Assembly (NCBI GenBank): GCA_964370775.1
Contig: CAYJKT010000005.1
Span: 41,582 to 105,581 of the forward strand
DNA length: 64,000 nucleotides
Source of the DNA: SIG603 sp964370775
GTDB lineage: Bacteria > Bacillota > Clostridia > Oscillospirales > Acutalibacteraceae
Reading direction: 5' to 3'
Of this stretch, positions 16,810-25,113 are shown in pieces (position 1 is the first letter of the stretch; every line of letters begins with the position of its first letter). The translations under genes and the position numbers were made by a program. The notes beneath the pieces are model-generated. The model made no database searches. It was given only the letters and a program-made list of their open reading frames with translations, and was not told where the DNA came from.

Positions 16810-17349
16810 ATGCCAAGATTAAAAGAAATGTATAAATCTGACGTAGCTCCGGCTTTAATGAAAAAGTTCTCTTATAAAAGTGTTATGGAAATCCCAACAA
16901 TAGAGAAAATTGTTATTAATGTTGGTGCTGGTGAAGCAAAAGAAAACAACAAAATCATCGAAGCTATCGTTAACGATTTATCAAAAATTACAGGTCAAAA
17001 ACCAATGATCTGTAGAGCACGTAAATCAGTTGCTAACTTTAAACTAAGAGAAGGCATGCCTATCGGTGTTAAAGTTACACTAAGAGGCGCTAAAATGTGG
17101 GAGTTTATGGATAGACTTTTCAACGTAGCGTTACCACGTGTTCGTGACTTTAGAGGAATTAATGCTAACTCATTTGATGGTAGAGGTAACTACAACTTCG
17201 GTATCAAAGAGCAATTAATTTTCCCTGAAATTGATTACGATAAAATAGATAAAGTTCGTGGCATGGATATATGCTTCGTAACTACAGCTAATACAGACGA
17301 GCAAGCTAAAGAGTTATTAACTCTAATGGGCGCTCCGTTTGCAAGATAA
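16810..17349 (+). CDS. rplE: Large ribosomal subunit protein L5
   Basis: This 179-residue protein is part of the 5S RNP. Motifs include KIVINVGAGEA, TGQKP, ARKSVANFKLREGMPIGVKVTLRG and GRGNYNFGIKEQLIFPEIDYD. It starts after AAGGAGG, 13 bp from rplX. Confidence 0.97.
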   Translation: MPRLKEMYKSDVAPALMKKFSYKSVMEIPTIEKIVINVGAGEAKENNKIIEAIVNDLSKITGQKPMICRARKSVANFKLREGMPIGVKVTLRGAKMWEFMDRLFNVALPRVRDFRGINANSFDGRGNYNFGIKEQLIFPEIDYDKIDKVRGMDICFVTTANTDEQAKELLTLMGAPFAR

Positions 17350-17361
17350 GGAGGGTAAGAA

Positions 17362-17547
17362 ATGGCTAAAACCGCAATGAAAGTTAAACAACAGCGCACA
17401 CAAAAGTTCTCTTCAAGAGAATACAACCGTTGTAAAATATGTGGCAGACCTCACGCTTACCTTCGTAAGTTCGGAATATGCCGTATATGCTTTAGAGAAC
17501 TAGCTTACAAAGGCGAGATCCCTGGCGTTAAAAAAGCAAGTTGGTAA
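17362..17547 (+). CDS. rpsZ: Small ribosomal subunit protein S14, zinc-binding type
   Basis: This 61-residue short S14 carries the zinc ribbon CKIC...CRIC, the form typical of Gram-positive bacteria. The C-terminus GEIPGVKKASW is standard. Confidence 0.97.
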   Translation: MAKTAMKVKQQRTQKFSSREYNRCKICGRPHAYLRKFGICRICFRELAYKGEIPGVKKASW

Positions 17548-17559
17548 GGAGGAATAATA

Positions 17560-17955
17560 ATGCAAATAACAGATCCTATTGCAGATTTGCTAACAAGAAT
17601 TAGAAATGCACAATCCGCAAAACATAAAAGTGTTAAAATCCCAGCTTCTAATATGAAGAAGGCTATTTGCCAAATTCTTGCAGATGAAGGGTATATCAGA
17701 AACTTTACTGTTGAAGAAGACGGTAAACAAGGTATGATTACTGTTAACCTAAAATACACAGGCGGTATCGCTGCTATTAAAGGTTTAAAAAGAGTATCAA
17801 AACCAGGACTTAGAATATATTCAAACGTTGAAGAACTACCAAGAGTTATGAAAGGCTTAGGTATCGCTATAATATCAACTTCTAAAGGCGTTGTTACAGA
17901 CAAAGTTGCTAGAAAAGATAACATGGGCGGAGAAGTTCTTGCGTTTATTTGGTAA
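17560..17955 (+). CDS. rpsH: Small ribosomal subunit protein S8
   Basis: This 131-residue primary 16S binder shows TDPIADLLTRIRNA at the start and GLGIAIISTSKGVVTDKxAR near the end. In E. coli S8 represses the spc operon; I see no obvious S8-site mimic here. AAGGAGG precedes the ATG. Confidence 0.97.
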   Translation: MQITDPIADLLTRIRNAQSAKHKSVKIPASNMKKAICQILADEGYIRNFTVEEDGKQGMITVNLKYTGGIAAIKGLKRVSKPGLRIYSNVEELPRVMKGLGIAIISTSKGVVTDKVARKDNMGGEVLAFIW

Positions 17956-17972
17956 GAAGGGAGGACTTAAAC

Positions 17973-18521
17973 ATGTCTAGAATTGGAAGAAAACCTATAA
18001 ATATTCCCGCAGGCGTTGAAGTTAAAGTAGACGGTACTGTAGTTAGTGTTAAAGGACCTAAAGGCACATTAACACAAAAAATCAACCCAATCATTACTGT
18101 TGCGGTTGAGGGCGCAGAGATTAATGTTACAAGACCTAACGACGAAAAAACAGCTCGTTCACTACATGGTCTAACAAGAACTCTTGTAGCTAACATGGTA
18201 ACAGGCGTTACAGAAGGCTTTAAAAAAGAGCTTGAAGTTAACGGCGTTGGTTACCGTGTACAAAAACAAGGTAAAGACTTAGTTATGAACTTAGGTTACT
18301 CACACCAAGTTATAGTAAGCGATTCAGCTGATTGCACAATTGAATCTCCAGCACCGAATAAAATCATTATTGTAGGTATGGACAAACAAAAAGTTGGACA
18401 ATTTGCTGCAGAAGTAAGAGAAAAAAGACCACCAGAGCCTTATAAAGGTAAAGGTATCAAATATGCCGACGAGAGAATTATCCGTAAAGAGGGTAAAGCT
18501 GGTAAAGGTTCTAAGAAGTAA
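17973..18521 (+). CDS. rplF: Large ribosomal subunit protein L6
   Basis: This 182-residue protein lies near the factor-binding site. I chose the ATG at 17973 (MSRIGRKPINIP) after AAGGGAGG. An in-frame GTG at 17949 would overlap the rpsH end and add eight residues foreign to the family. The two L6 repeats and GKGIKYADERIIRKEGK near the end are clear. Confidence 0.97.
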   Translation: MSRIGRKPINIPAGVEVKVDGTVVSVKGPKGTLTQKINPIITVAVEGAEINVTRPNDEKTARSLHGLTRTLVANMVTGVTEGFKKELEVNGVGYRVQKQGKDLVMNLGYSHQVIVSDSADCTIESPAPNKIIIVGMDKQKVGQFAAEVREKRPPEPYKGKGIKYADERIIRKEGKAGKGSKK

Positions 18522-18539
18522 GATAGGAGAGTGTATTAA

Positions 18540-18899
18540 ATGGTTAAAAAAGCAGATAAAAATGAAGCTAGACTTAGACGCCATAGAAGAGTTCGCGGTA
18601 AAATCAGCGGCACACCTGTGCGTCCACGTTTAAATGTTTATCGCTCTTCTGCAAACATCTATGCTCAAATTATTGACGACGTAAACGGTGTTACACTAGT
18701 TAGCGCATCAACAGTTGAGAAAGAGTTTACCGGAAACGGCGGAAACAAAGAAGCTGCAAGAGAAGTTGGCAAATTAGTTGCTAAAAGAGCAGTAGAAAAA
18801 GGAATTACCACTGTGGTTTTCGACCGCGGAGGATACGTTTATCACGGCCGTGTCAAAGAATTGGCCGAAGGCGCACGTGAGTGCGGCCTTAACTTCTAA
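18540..18899 (+). CDS. rplR: Large ribosomal subunit protein L18
   Basis: This 119-residue 5S rRNA-binding protein shows RRHRRVRGKISGT, RPRLNVYRS and the end FDRGGYVYHGRVKELAEGARE. It follows rplF by 18 bp. Confidence 0.97.
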   Translation: MVKKADKNEARLRRHRRVRGKISGTPVRPRLNVYRSSANIYAQIIDDVNGVTLVSASTVEKEFTGNGGNKEAAREVGKLVAKRAVEKGITTVVFDRGGYVYHGRVKELAEGARECGLNF

Positions 18900-18916
18900 G
18901 AAGGAGGAAAAAGATT

Positions 18917-19417
18917 TTGGCTAGTAAAATTGACGCATCAGTACTTGATTTACAAGAAAAGGTTGTAGCTATCAACCGTGTTTCTAAAACAGTTAAAGGT
19001 GGTAGAATTTTTAAATTCGCTGCTTTAGTAGTAGTAGGAAATGGCAATGGAATCGTAGGCTTTGGTATTGGTAAAGCAGGCGAGGTTCCAGATGCTATCA
19101 GAAAAGGTATCGACGATGCTAAAAAGAACTTAATTAACGTTTCAACAAAGGGTTCAACAATCCCTCACGAAATTTTAGGTGCTTTTGGCGCAGGACGCGT
19201 ACTTCTAAAACCAGCAGCTCCAGGTACTGGAGTTATCGCAGGCGGTGCAGTTCGTGCAGTTGTTGAGTGCGCAGGTATTAAAGATATTAGAACAAAAACT
19301 CTAAGATCTAACAATCCTTGCAACGTGGTTCGTGCAACATTAGATGGTTTAATGAACCTAAGAACAGCTGAAGAAGTTGCTGCGATTCGTGGTAAATCAG
19401 TTAAAGAATTATATTAA
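18917..19417 (+). CDS. rpsE: Small ribosomal subunit protein S5
   Basis: This 166-residue protein acts in decoding accuracy. Motifs are NRVSKTVKGGRIFKFAALVVVG, GIGKAGEVPDAIRKGIDDAKKN and HEILGAFGAGRVLLKPAAPGTG. The start is TTG at 18917, set by AAGGAGG at 18901. Confidence 0.97.
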   Translation: MASKIDASVLDLQEKVVAINRVSKTVKGGRIFKFAALVVVGNGNGIVGFGIGKAGEVPDAIRKGIDDAKKNLINVSTKGSTIPHEILGAFGAGRVLLKPAAPGTGVIAGGAVRAVVECAGIKDIRTKTLRSNNPCNVVRATLDGLMNLRTAEEVAAIRGKSVKELY

Positions 19418-19429
19418 GGAGGGCTCATA

Positions 19430-19597
19430 ATGAAAATCACTTTAAAAAAGAGCCTTATCGGCTGCAAAAAGGATCAAATCGCTACTGCTCACTCTTTAGG
19501 TTTGAGAAAAATTAGCGATGTAACAGAGCAACCCGAGAATCCACAAACAATGGGTAAGGTAAAGAAAATCGTACACCTTATCGAAGTAAGTAAATAA
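19430..19597 (+). CDS. rpmD: Large ribosomal subunit protein L30
   Basis: This 55-residue protein reads MKITLKKSLIGCKKDQ at the start and has the SLGLRKISD segment typical of L30. It lies between S5 and L15 as in other Firmicutes. AAGGAGGG precedes the ATG. Length is one or two residues below common values. Confidence 0.96.
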   Translation: MKITLKKSLIGCKKDQIATAHSLGLRKISDVTEQPENPQTMGKVKKIVHLIEVSK

Positions 19598-19610
19598 GGG
19601 AGGTGCACGT

Positions 19611-20051
19611 ATGAAACTACACGAAATTACTGCTGCTCCTGGTTCAACTAGGGAAGCTAAACGTGTTGGCCGTGGACACGGTTCAGGTAACGGTAAAACA
19701 GCTGGTAAAGGCCATAAAGGTCAAAAAGCTAGAGCTGGTAAAGGCTTTAGAGCAGGCTTTGAGGGCGGACAAATGCCGCTTCATAGAAGAATTCCAAAAA
19801 GAGGATTTACAAATATCTTCGCTGTGGAGGTTACAGCTATTAACGTAGCTCAACTAAATTGCTTTGAAGACGGCGCTACAGTTACTGTAGAAAGCCTAAA
19901 AGAGGCTGGAATTATAAGAAGCAATGCAGGTAACGTTAAAGTACTTTCTAACGGTGAGATTTCTAAGAAACTTACAGTACAAGTTAATTCGTACTCAGCG
20001 GCTGCAAAAGAGAAAATAGAAGCTGCCGGAGGGAAGGCAGAGGTGATTTAA
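19611..20051 (+). CDS. rplO: Large ribosomal subunit protein L15
   Basis: This 146-residue protein has the Gly/Arg-rich N-terminus RVGRGHGSGNGKTAGKGHKG and the segment FEGGQMPLHRRIPKRGF. It sits directly before secY, two bases from its GTG. Confidence 0.97.
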   Translation: MKLHEITAAPGSTREAKRVGRGHGSGNGKTAGKGHKGQKARAGKGFRAGFEGGQMPLHRRIPKRGFTNIFAVEVTAINVAQLNCFEDGATVTVESLKEAGIIRSNAGNVKVLSNGEISKKLTVQVNSYSAAAKEKIEAAGGKAEVI

Positions 20052-20052
20052 A

Positions 20053-21369
20053 GTGTTTTCTACTTTTAAGAACGCTTGGAAATTGCCTGAGCTAAGAAAA
20101 AAAATGCTTTTCACAGTTCTTATTGTAATCGCATTTAGATTCGGCTCTGTAATTCCTGTTCCTTTTCTAGATATGAGCGCTTTAACAGCTCTTATGTCAG
20201 GTTTAGGACAAGACACAGCTTTAGGATACGTAAACATGCTAACAGGTGGAGCGTTTGCTCAAGCAACGCTTTTCGCCCTAGGTATAGGCCCATACATTAA
20301 TGCCTCTATCATAATGAATTTGCTAACTGTTGCAATTCCTCCTTTGGAGAAATTAGCAAAAGAAGGCGAGACTGGTAGAAAAAAAATCGCAATGATTACA
20401 AGATTTGCAACTGTTGGATTAGGCTTAATCATGGGTGGTGCGTATTTCGCTTTCTTACACAATAGTGGCATCACAGAGTTCAGAGATGGCGTAGGCTTCT
20501 GGATTTCTGCTGTTACTATCACTCTAACATTCACAGCTGGAACAGCACTTATTATGTGGATGGGCGAGCAAATCAACGAAAAAGGTGTTGGCAACGGTAT
20601 ATCAATCATTTTGTTTGCTGGTATCGTGGCTCAACTTCCTACAACTGCCGCTAATTTATGGAGCTATTTCTCATTGGCAATACAAGATCCATCTACAAAC
20701 GGCAAATATTTCGTACTAGCTCCATTATTCGTAATCCTATTCTTAGCTATAATCTGGATAATCGTTTTCATGAACGAGTCAGAGAGAAGAATTCCTATTC
20801 AATATGCTAAAAAAATGGTAGGAAGAAAAATGTATGGAGGCCAAAACTCTCATCTACCAATTAAAGTTGCAATGAGTGGCGTTATGCCAGTTATCTTTGC
20901 TTCTGCAATTCTTTCATTGCCTGCAACTATTCAATTTTTTACAGGTATAGAAAATGGTGAAGGTTTCTGGGGTGGCTTCTTTGAGGCTCTAGCTCCAGGT
21001 GGTTGGATTTATATTGGACTATACTTAGTATTTATTATAGCTTTTGCTTATTTCTACATGTCAATTCAATACAACCCAATCGAGATGGCAAACAACTTAA
21101 AACAATCTAACGGAACTATCCCTGGTATTAGACCAGGCAAGCCAACTTCATTGTTTATCTCCAAAATCTTGAACAAAGTTACTTTAATCGGTGCTGGTTT
21201 CTTAGCTATCATAGCTTTACTACCACTAATTTACGGTAACATAACAGGAATGGATTCATTAATGATGGGCGGTACTTCCGTAATCATTATGGTTGGTGTA
21301 GCACTAGAAACAGTGAAACAAATTGAGTCACAAATGATGATGCGCCACTACAAAGGATTTTTAGATTAA
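20053..21369 (+). CDS. secY: Preprotein translocase channel subunit SecY
   Basis: This 438-residue polytopic membrane protein is the core of the Sec channel, with about ten membrane helices. Visible motifs include GPYINASIIMNLL (plug/TM2), GIGNGIS-like GVGNGISIILFAGI, and the cytosolic loop ERRIPIQYAKK that contacts SecA and ribosomes. The GTG start at 20053 is two bases after the rplO stop; AGAGGTG at its end serves as ribosome binding site. SecE and SecG are not in this window. Confidence 0.96.
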   Translation: MFSTFKNAWKLPELRKKMLFTVLIVIAFRFGSVIPVPFLDMSALTALMSGLGQDTALGYVNMLTGGAFAQATLFALGIGPYINASIIMNLLTVAIPPLEKLAKEGETGRKKIAMITRFATVGLGLIMGGAYFAFLHNSGITEFRDGVGFWISAVTITLTFTAGTALIMWMGEQINEKGVGNGISIILFAGIVAQLPTTAANLWSYFSLAIQDPSTNGKYFVLAPLFVILFLAIIWIIVFMNESERRIPIQYAKKMVGRKMYGGQNSHLPIKVAMSGVMPVIFASAILSLPATIQFFTGIENGEGFWGGFFEALAPGGWIYIGLYLVFIIAFAYFYMSIQYNPIEMANNLKQSNGTIPGIRPGKPTSLFISKILNKVTLIGAGFLAIIALLPLIYGNITGMDSLMMGGTSVIIMVGVALETVKQIESQMMMRHYKGFLD

Positions 21370-21375
21370 TATATA

Positions 21376-21411
21376 AGCTTAAAGTGGATAGTTATGCTAT
21401 TCACTTAAGCT
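21376..21411 (+). terminator. Hairpin between secY and adk
   Basis: AGCTTAAAGTG-ATAG pairs with CTAT-CACTTAAGCT, about 15 bp with one bulge, in a 97-bp spacer. The tail ATTATTAAT is T-poor, so it may only attenuate transcription or protect the upstream mRNA. Confidence 0.45.
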
Positions 21412-21466
21412 ATTATTAATACTATAAGTCAAAAATCAACTAATTTTTCATTTTAGGAGTGTTATT

Positions 21467-22096
21467 ATGAACTTGATATTATTAGGAGCTCCAGGAGCTG
21501 GAAAAGGTACACAAGCAGAAGTAATTTGTGAAAAATTGAATATCCCGACCATATCTACTGGTAATATAATTAGAGAAGCGCTGAAAAACGGCACTGAGAT
21601 GGGACTTAAAGCTAAAGCATTTATCGAAGCTGGTCAACTTGTTCCTGATGACGTTGTTATCGGAATTATTCAAGAGAGACTAACAAACGATGATTGCAAA
21701 AATGGTTTCGTACTAGATGGCTTCCCAAGAACTATCCCTCAAGCCGAGGCTCTGGACGCTATGGGCGTTAAAATTGACAAAGTTATTGAAATCTTTGTTA
21801 AAGACGAAGACATAGTAAACAGAATGTCCGGACGCCGTGTCTGCGAAGTTTGCGGTAATTCATATCATTTGATTTACAAATTGCCACCTCAAGAGGGCAA
21901 ATGCAAATGCGGAGGCACCCTTGTTCAACGCAAAGATGACCACCCAGATACAGTTTTAGATAGATTAGAAGTTTATCATGAGCAAACAGAACCTCTAAAA
22001 GACTACTACGGCAAACAAGGTAAATTGAGTGTTGTAGAAGGACAAGAGGAGTTAAGTGACACAACCGCTAGAACATTAGCAGCACTGGAGGCTTAA
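21467..22096 (+). CDS. adk: Adenylate kinase with zinc LID
   Basis: This 209-residue enzyme interconverts ATP, AMP and ADP. It has the P-loop GAPGAGKGT, the AMP site TGNIIR, DGFPRT, and a Gram-positive zinc LID (CEVC at about 125-128, CKC later). TAGGAGTG precedes the ATG. Its stop abuts the map start. Four cysteines can be assigned: 2 in CEVC and 2 in CKC. Confidence 0.96.
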   Translation: MNLILLGAPGAGKGTQAEVICEKLNIPTISTGNIIREALKNGTEMGLKAKAFIEAGQLVPDDVVIGIIQERLTNDDCKNGFVLDGFPRTIPQAEALDAMGVKIDKVIEIFVKDEDIVNRMSGRRVCEVCGNSYHLIYKLPPQEGKCKCGGTLVQRKDDHPDTVLDRLEVYHEQTEPLKDYYGKQGKLSVVEGQEELSDTTARTLAALEA

Positions 22097-22846
22097 ATGA
22101 TAACCATTAAAACAAAGCAAGATATTGAAAAAATGCGTGACGCAGGCAAAATATCACAAGAAGCTTTGTTGCTAGCAGGTGAGCTAGTAAAACCTGGTAT
22201 AACAACTTTTGAGATAGACAAAGCAGTGTATAATCATATTACAAAATCAGGTGCGACACCAAGCTTTTTGAATTATCATGGCTTTCCGGCAAGCGCTTGC
22301 ATTAGTATTAATGATGTGGTTATTCATGGCATACCATCTAAAAAGCACGTACTAAAAGAAGGCGATATCGTAAGCATAGATGTTGGCGCTTACTATAATG
22401 GTTTTCATGGCGACAACGCTTGGACTTTCCCTTGTGGAGAGATAAACGAAGAAGCGAAAAAACTTTTAGAAGCAACAAAAGAAAGCTTATTTCAAGCTAT
22501 TGCTCAAGCTACAGTTGGTAACAGACTGGGCGATGTAGGAAGTGCAGTACAGGAGTATGTCGAAGCTCGCAGTTATTCGGTTGTACGAGAATTTATCGGC
22601 CACGGAATAGGTGCGAATTTACACGAGGACCCTGCTGTGCCAAACTATGGCATTAAAGGCAGAGGTACAAGACTTGTTAAAGGTATGACAATTTGCATAG
22701 AGCCTATGATAAACATGGGAGCTAAAGAAGTGTATACAACAAGTGATGGTTGGACAGTTAAAACAAAGGACAAACAAATTTCTGCTCACTTTGAGCATGC
22801 TATAGCGATTACGGACAATGGACCGATAATACTAACACAAGTATGA
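22097..22846 (+). CDS. map: Type I methionine aminopeptidase
   Basis: This 249-residue metalloenzyme removes the initiator Met. Metal ligands are visible in IDVGA, GDNAWTF, GHGIG, CIEPM and HFEHA, in the canonical order. It begins immediately after the adk stop, as in most Firmicutes. Confidence 0.96.
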   Translation: MITIKTKQDIEKMRDAGKISQEALLLAGELVKPGITTFEIDKAVYNHITKSGATPSFLNYHGFPASACISINDVVIHGIPSKKHVLKEGDIVSIDVGAYYNGFHGDNAWTFPCGEINEEAKKLLEATKESLFQAIAQATVGNRLGDVGSAVQEYVEARSYSVVREFIGHGIGANLHEDPAVPNYGIKGRGTRLVKGMTICIEPMINMGAKEVYTTSDGWTVKTKDKQISAHFEHAIAITDNGPIILTQV

Positions 22847-22853
22847 GGTGGAT

Positions 22854-23102
22854 ATGTTAGTAGGAACTATAGTGAAATCTAAAGCAGGCAGAGACAAAGA
22901 AACATTTTTGGTGGTTGTTAAAAGCGAAGCAAATTACGCTATGTTATGTGATGGTAAGAAGAGACCTATGGAAAATCCAAAACATAAAAAGCTAATTCAC
23001 CTAGCAGTAACAAACACGGTTCTTAGTGAAAACTGTTTAACAACAAACAAACAAATTCGTAAAGCGTTACGAGAGTACAGAGAAAATAAATCGATTCAAT
23101 AG
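22854..23102 (+). CDS. KOW-domain RNA-binding protein (L14e-like)
   Basis: This 82-residue protein begins MLVGTIVKSKAGRDKETF, a KOW-type strand-loop-strand like that of ribosomal L14e/L24, followed by KRPMENPKHKKL. Such proteins occur between map and infA in many Clostridia and probably bind rRNA, but their role is not established. I chose the ATG at 22854 because GAGGTG lies just upstream; a GTG two codons earlier overlaps that site. Confidence 0.85.
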   Translation: MLVGTIVKSKAGRDKETFLVVVKSEANYAMLCDGKKRPMENPKHKKLIHLAVTNTVLSENCLTTNKQIRKALREYRENKSIQ

Positions 23103-23108
23103 GTTTTG

Positions 23109-23123
23109 TGCCGATGTTCGGCA
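23109..23123 (+). other. Hairpin before infA
   Basis: TGCCGA-TGT-TCGGCA forms a perfect 6-bp stem directly upstream of the infA ribosome binding site AGAAGGAG. A 3-nt loop with this stem could modulate infA translation. Confidence 0.5.
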
Positions 23124-23136
23124 GAAGGAGAACTTT

Positions 23137-23355
23137 ATGTCAAAACAAGACGTAATTGAACTTGAAGGCGTAGTAAAAGAAGCTCTGCCAAATGCTACAT
23201 TTAAAGTTGAACTTAAAAATGGGCATATAATTTTGGCACATATCTCAGGGAAACTTCGTATGAACTACATCAGAATTCTTCCAGGAGATAAAGTTACAGT
23301 TGAAATGTCGCCTTATGATTTAACCAAAGGACGCATAACATGGCGTTCTAAGTAA
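23137..23355 (+). CDS. infA: Translation initiation factor IF-1
   Basis: This 72-residue OB-fold factor blocks the A site during initiation. The sequence is canonical: IELEGVVKEALPNATFKVEL, AHISGKLRMNYIRILPGD and RITWRSK at the end. Confidence 0.97.
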   Translation: MSKQDVIELEGVVKEALPNATFKVELKNGHIILAHISGKLRMNYIRILPGDKVTVEMSPYDLTKGRITWRSK

Positions 23356-23406
23356 AAATAAATAGAATATATCGAAAAAGTTGATAAAAGTTTTACGAAA
23401 TAAGAC

Positions 23407-23435
23407 TTTAAAAATCAAGTAAAATAAGGTATAAT
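23407..23435 (+). promoter_or_regulatory. Possible internal promoter before rpmJ
   Basis: TATAAT at 23430-23435 is perfect, but the -35 position holds only TTTAAA (17-nt spacer). It could provide extra transcription of rpmJ-rpsM-rpsK-rpsD-rpoA-rplQ. Confidence 0.4.
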
Positions 23436-23486
23436 TAATTAGTTCGACAAAATGATTTAAATGCATAAAGGAAAGGATGGTCAAAA

Positions 23487-23600
23487 ATGAAAGTAAGACC
23501 TTCTGTTAAAAAAATGTGCGAAAAATGCAAGGTAATCAAAAGAAAAGGCAAAATAATGGTTATCTGCGAGAATCCAAAACATAAACAACGTCAAGGATAA
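23487..23600 (+). CDS. rpmJ: Large ribosomal subunit protein L36, zinc type
   Basis: This 37-residue protein has MKVRPSVKKMCEKCK and zinc ligands C11, C14, C27 and H32. It lies between infA and rpsM as expected. GGAAAGGATGG precedes the ATG. Confidence 0.97.
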   Translation: MKVRPSVKKMCEKCKVIKRKGKIMVICENPKHKQRQG

Positions 23601-23644
23601 GCACAACAAATAAAAGTCAAAAGACAGAAAGGATGGGCTAGTGT

Positions 23645-24013
23645 ATGGCTCGTATTTCAGGTATAGATTTACCAAGAGATAAAAGAATTGAGATAGCTTT
23701 AACTTATGTTTACGGTATCGGCAGAAAAACTGCTGTTGATATCTGTGCAAACACACAAGTTAACCCTGACATCAGAGTAAGGGATTTATCAGAAGATGAT
23801 GCTGCAAAGCTTCGTGAATATATTGAAAAAAATTGTGTAGTAGAGGGCGATCTTCGTCGTGAAATAGCTTTCGATATCAAAAGATTAATCGAAATCCAAT
23901 GCTTCAGAGGCATTCGTCATCGTAAAGGTTTACCTGTAAGAGGTCAACGTTCTAAGACTAACGCAAGAACAAGAAAAGGTCCTAGAAAAACTATGGCTAA
24001 CAAGAAGAAATAA
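23645..24013 (+). CDS. rpsM: Small ribosomal subunit protein S13
   Basis: This 122-residue 30S head protein contacts P-site tRNA with its basic tail (RTRKGPRKTMANKKK). The H2TH part reads YGIGRKTAVDIC. It is the first long gene of the alpha-operon part. Confidence 0.97.
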   Translation: MARISGIDLPRDKRIEIALTYVYGIGRKTAVDICANTQVNPDIRVRDLSEDDAAKLREYIEKNCVVEGDLRREIAFDIKRLIEIQCFRGIRHRKGLPVRGQRSKTNARTRKGPRKTMANKKK

Positions 24014-24027
24014 ACGGGAGGATAAAA

Positions 24028-24432
24028 ATGGCAGCAGCTAAACAAAACAAAAAACAAACTGTAAGACGTCGCCGTGAACGCAAAAATATTGAGCGTGGCG
24101 CAGCGCACATTCAGTCAACATTTAATAATACAATCGTTACAATTACTGACGTTCAAGGCAATGCTATTTCTTGGGCAAGTGCTGGCGAATTAGGTTTCAG
24201 AGGTTCAAGAAAATCTACTCCTTTCGCAGCTCAAAGCGCAGCTGAAACAGCAGCAAAAGCAGCTATGGAGCATGGCATGAAAACAGTTGAAGTATACGTA
24301 AAAGGCCCTGGCGCTGGACGTGAAGCAGCTATTCGTGCTCTTCAAGCAGCAGGCCTTGAAGTTAACATGATAAAGGACGTTACTCCGATTCCACATAACG
24401 GATGCCGTCCTCCAAAAAGAAGAAGAGTATAA
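24028..24432 (+). CDS. rpsK: Small ribosomal subunit protein S11
   Basis: This 134-residue platform protein shows HIQSTFNNTIVTITD, GFRGSRKSTPFAAQ and the C-terminus PIPHNGCRPPKRRRV. GGGAGG precedes the ATG. Confidence 0.97.
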   Translation: MAAAKQNKKQTVRRRRERKNIERGAAHIQSTFNNTIVTITDVQGNAISWASAGELGFRGSRKSTPFAAQSAAETAAKAAMEHGMKTVEVYVKGPGAGREAAIRALQAAGLEVNMIKDVTPIPHNGCRPPKRRRV

Positions 24433-24447
24433 GGAGGATAACTTAAT

Positions 24448-25041
24448 ATGGCAAAAATGAGAGGTCCAATCCTAAAAAAATGTAAATCACTAGGTATTTC
24501 TCCTGCGGTTCTTGGCGTTCATAAAGAAACAAACAGAAACCCAAAACCTAATAGAAGAAAACAAAGTGAGTATGGATTACAACTTACTGAAAAACAAAAA
24601 GTTAAATTTATATATGGTGTTTTAGAGAAACAATTCAGAAAATACTATGAAAAAGCTGAAAAAATGCCTGGTATGACAGGTCCTAACATGCTACAACAAC
24701 TTGAGCTAAGACTAGACAACGTTGTTTATAGAATGGGACTTGCTAATACAAGAAGAGATGCAAGACAATTAGTTGGACACGGTCACTTCCTAGTAAACGG
24801 TTCAAGAGTTGACATTGCTTCTTACGCAGTAAAAGTTGGCGACGTAATCAGCGTTAAAGAGAAATCAAGAACTTCTCCAAAATTCAAAACTCTAATTGAG
24901 GTTAGAGGTGGACAAATGACTCCAGCTTGGATGGAAAGAGTTAAAGATTCTTTTGAAGCTAAAGTTATCGCTAAACCAGAGCGTGATCAATTAGATTACG
25001 AAGTTGACGAAACACTTATCGTTGAGTTCTACTCCAAATAA
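24448..25041 (+). CDS. rpsD: Small ribosomal subunit protein S4
   Basis: This 197-residue primary 16S binder has an S4 domain (LELRLDNVVYRMGLANTRRDARQLVGHGH). The N-terminus lacks the paired-Cys zinc knuckle present in some S4 paralogues, keeping a single Cys (KKCKSLG). AAGGAGG precedes the ATG. In Bacillus, S4 represses its own gene. Confidence 0.96.
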   Translation: MAKMRGPILKKCKSLGISPAVLGVHKETNRNPKPNRRKQSEYGLQLTEKQKVKFIYGVLEKQFRKYYEKAEKMPGMTGPNMLQQLELRLDNVVYRMGLANTRRDARQLVGHGHFLVNGSRVDIASYAVKVGDVISVKEKSRTSPKFKTLIEVRGGQMTPAWMERVKDSFEAKVIAKPERDQLDYEVDETLIVEFYSK

Positions 25042-25113
25042 TGCCATTTAGTAGGCTTATTAAAGAAAATCATGCAGTAGTTATACTACGTAATGTTCAA
25101 AGGAGGATCGCGA

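Noticed and set aside
17505..17924. 139-residue minus-strand ORF
   Set aside because: It is a shadow of rpsH in a dense ribosomal operon.
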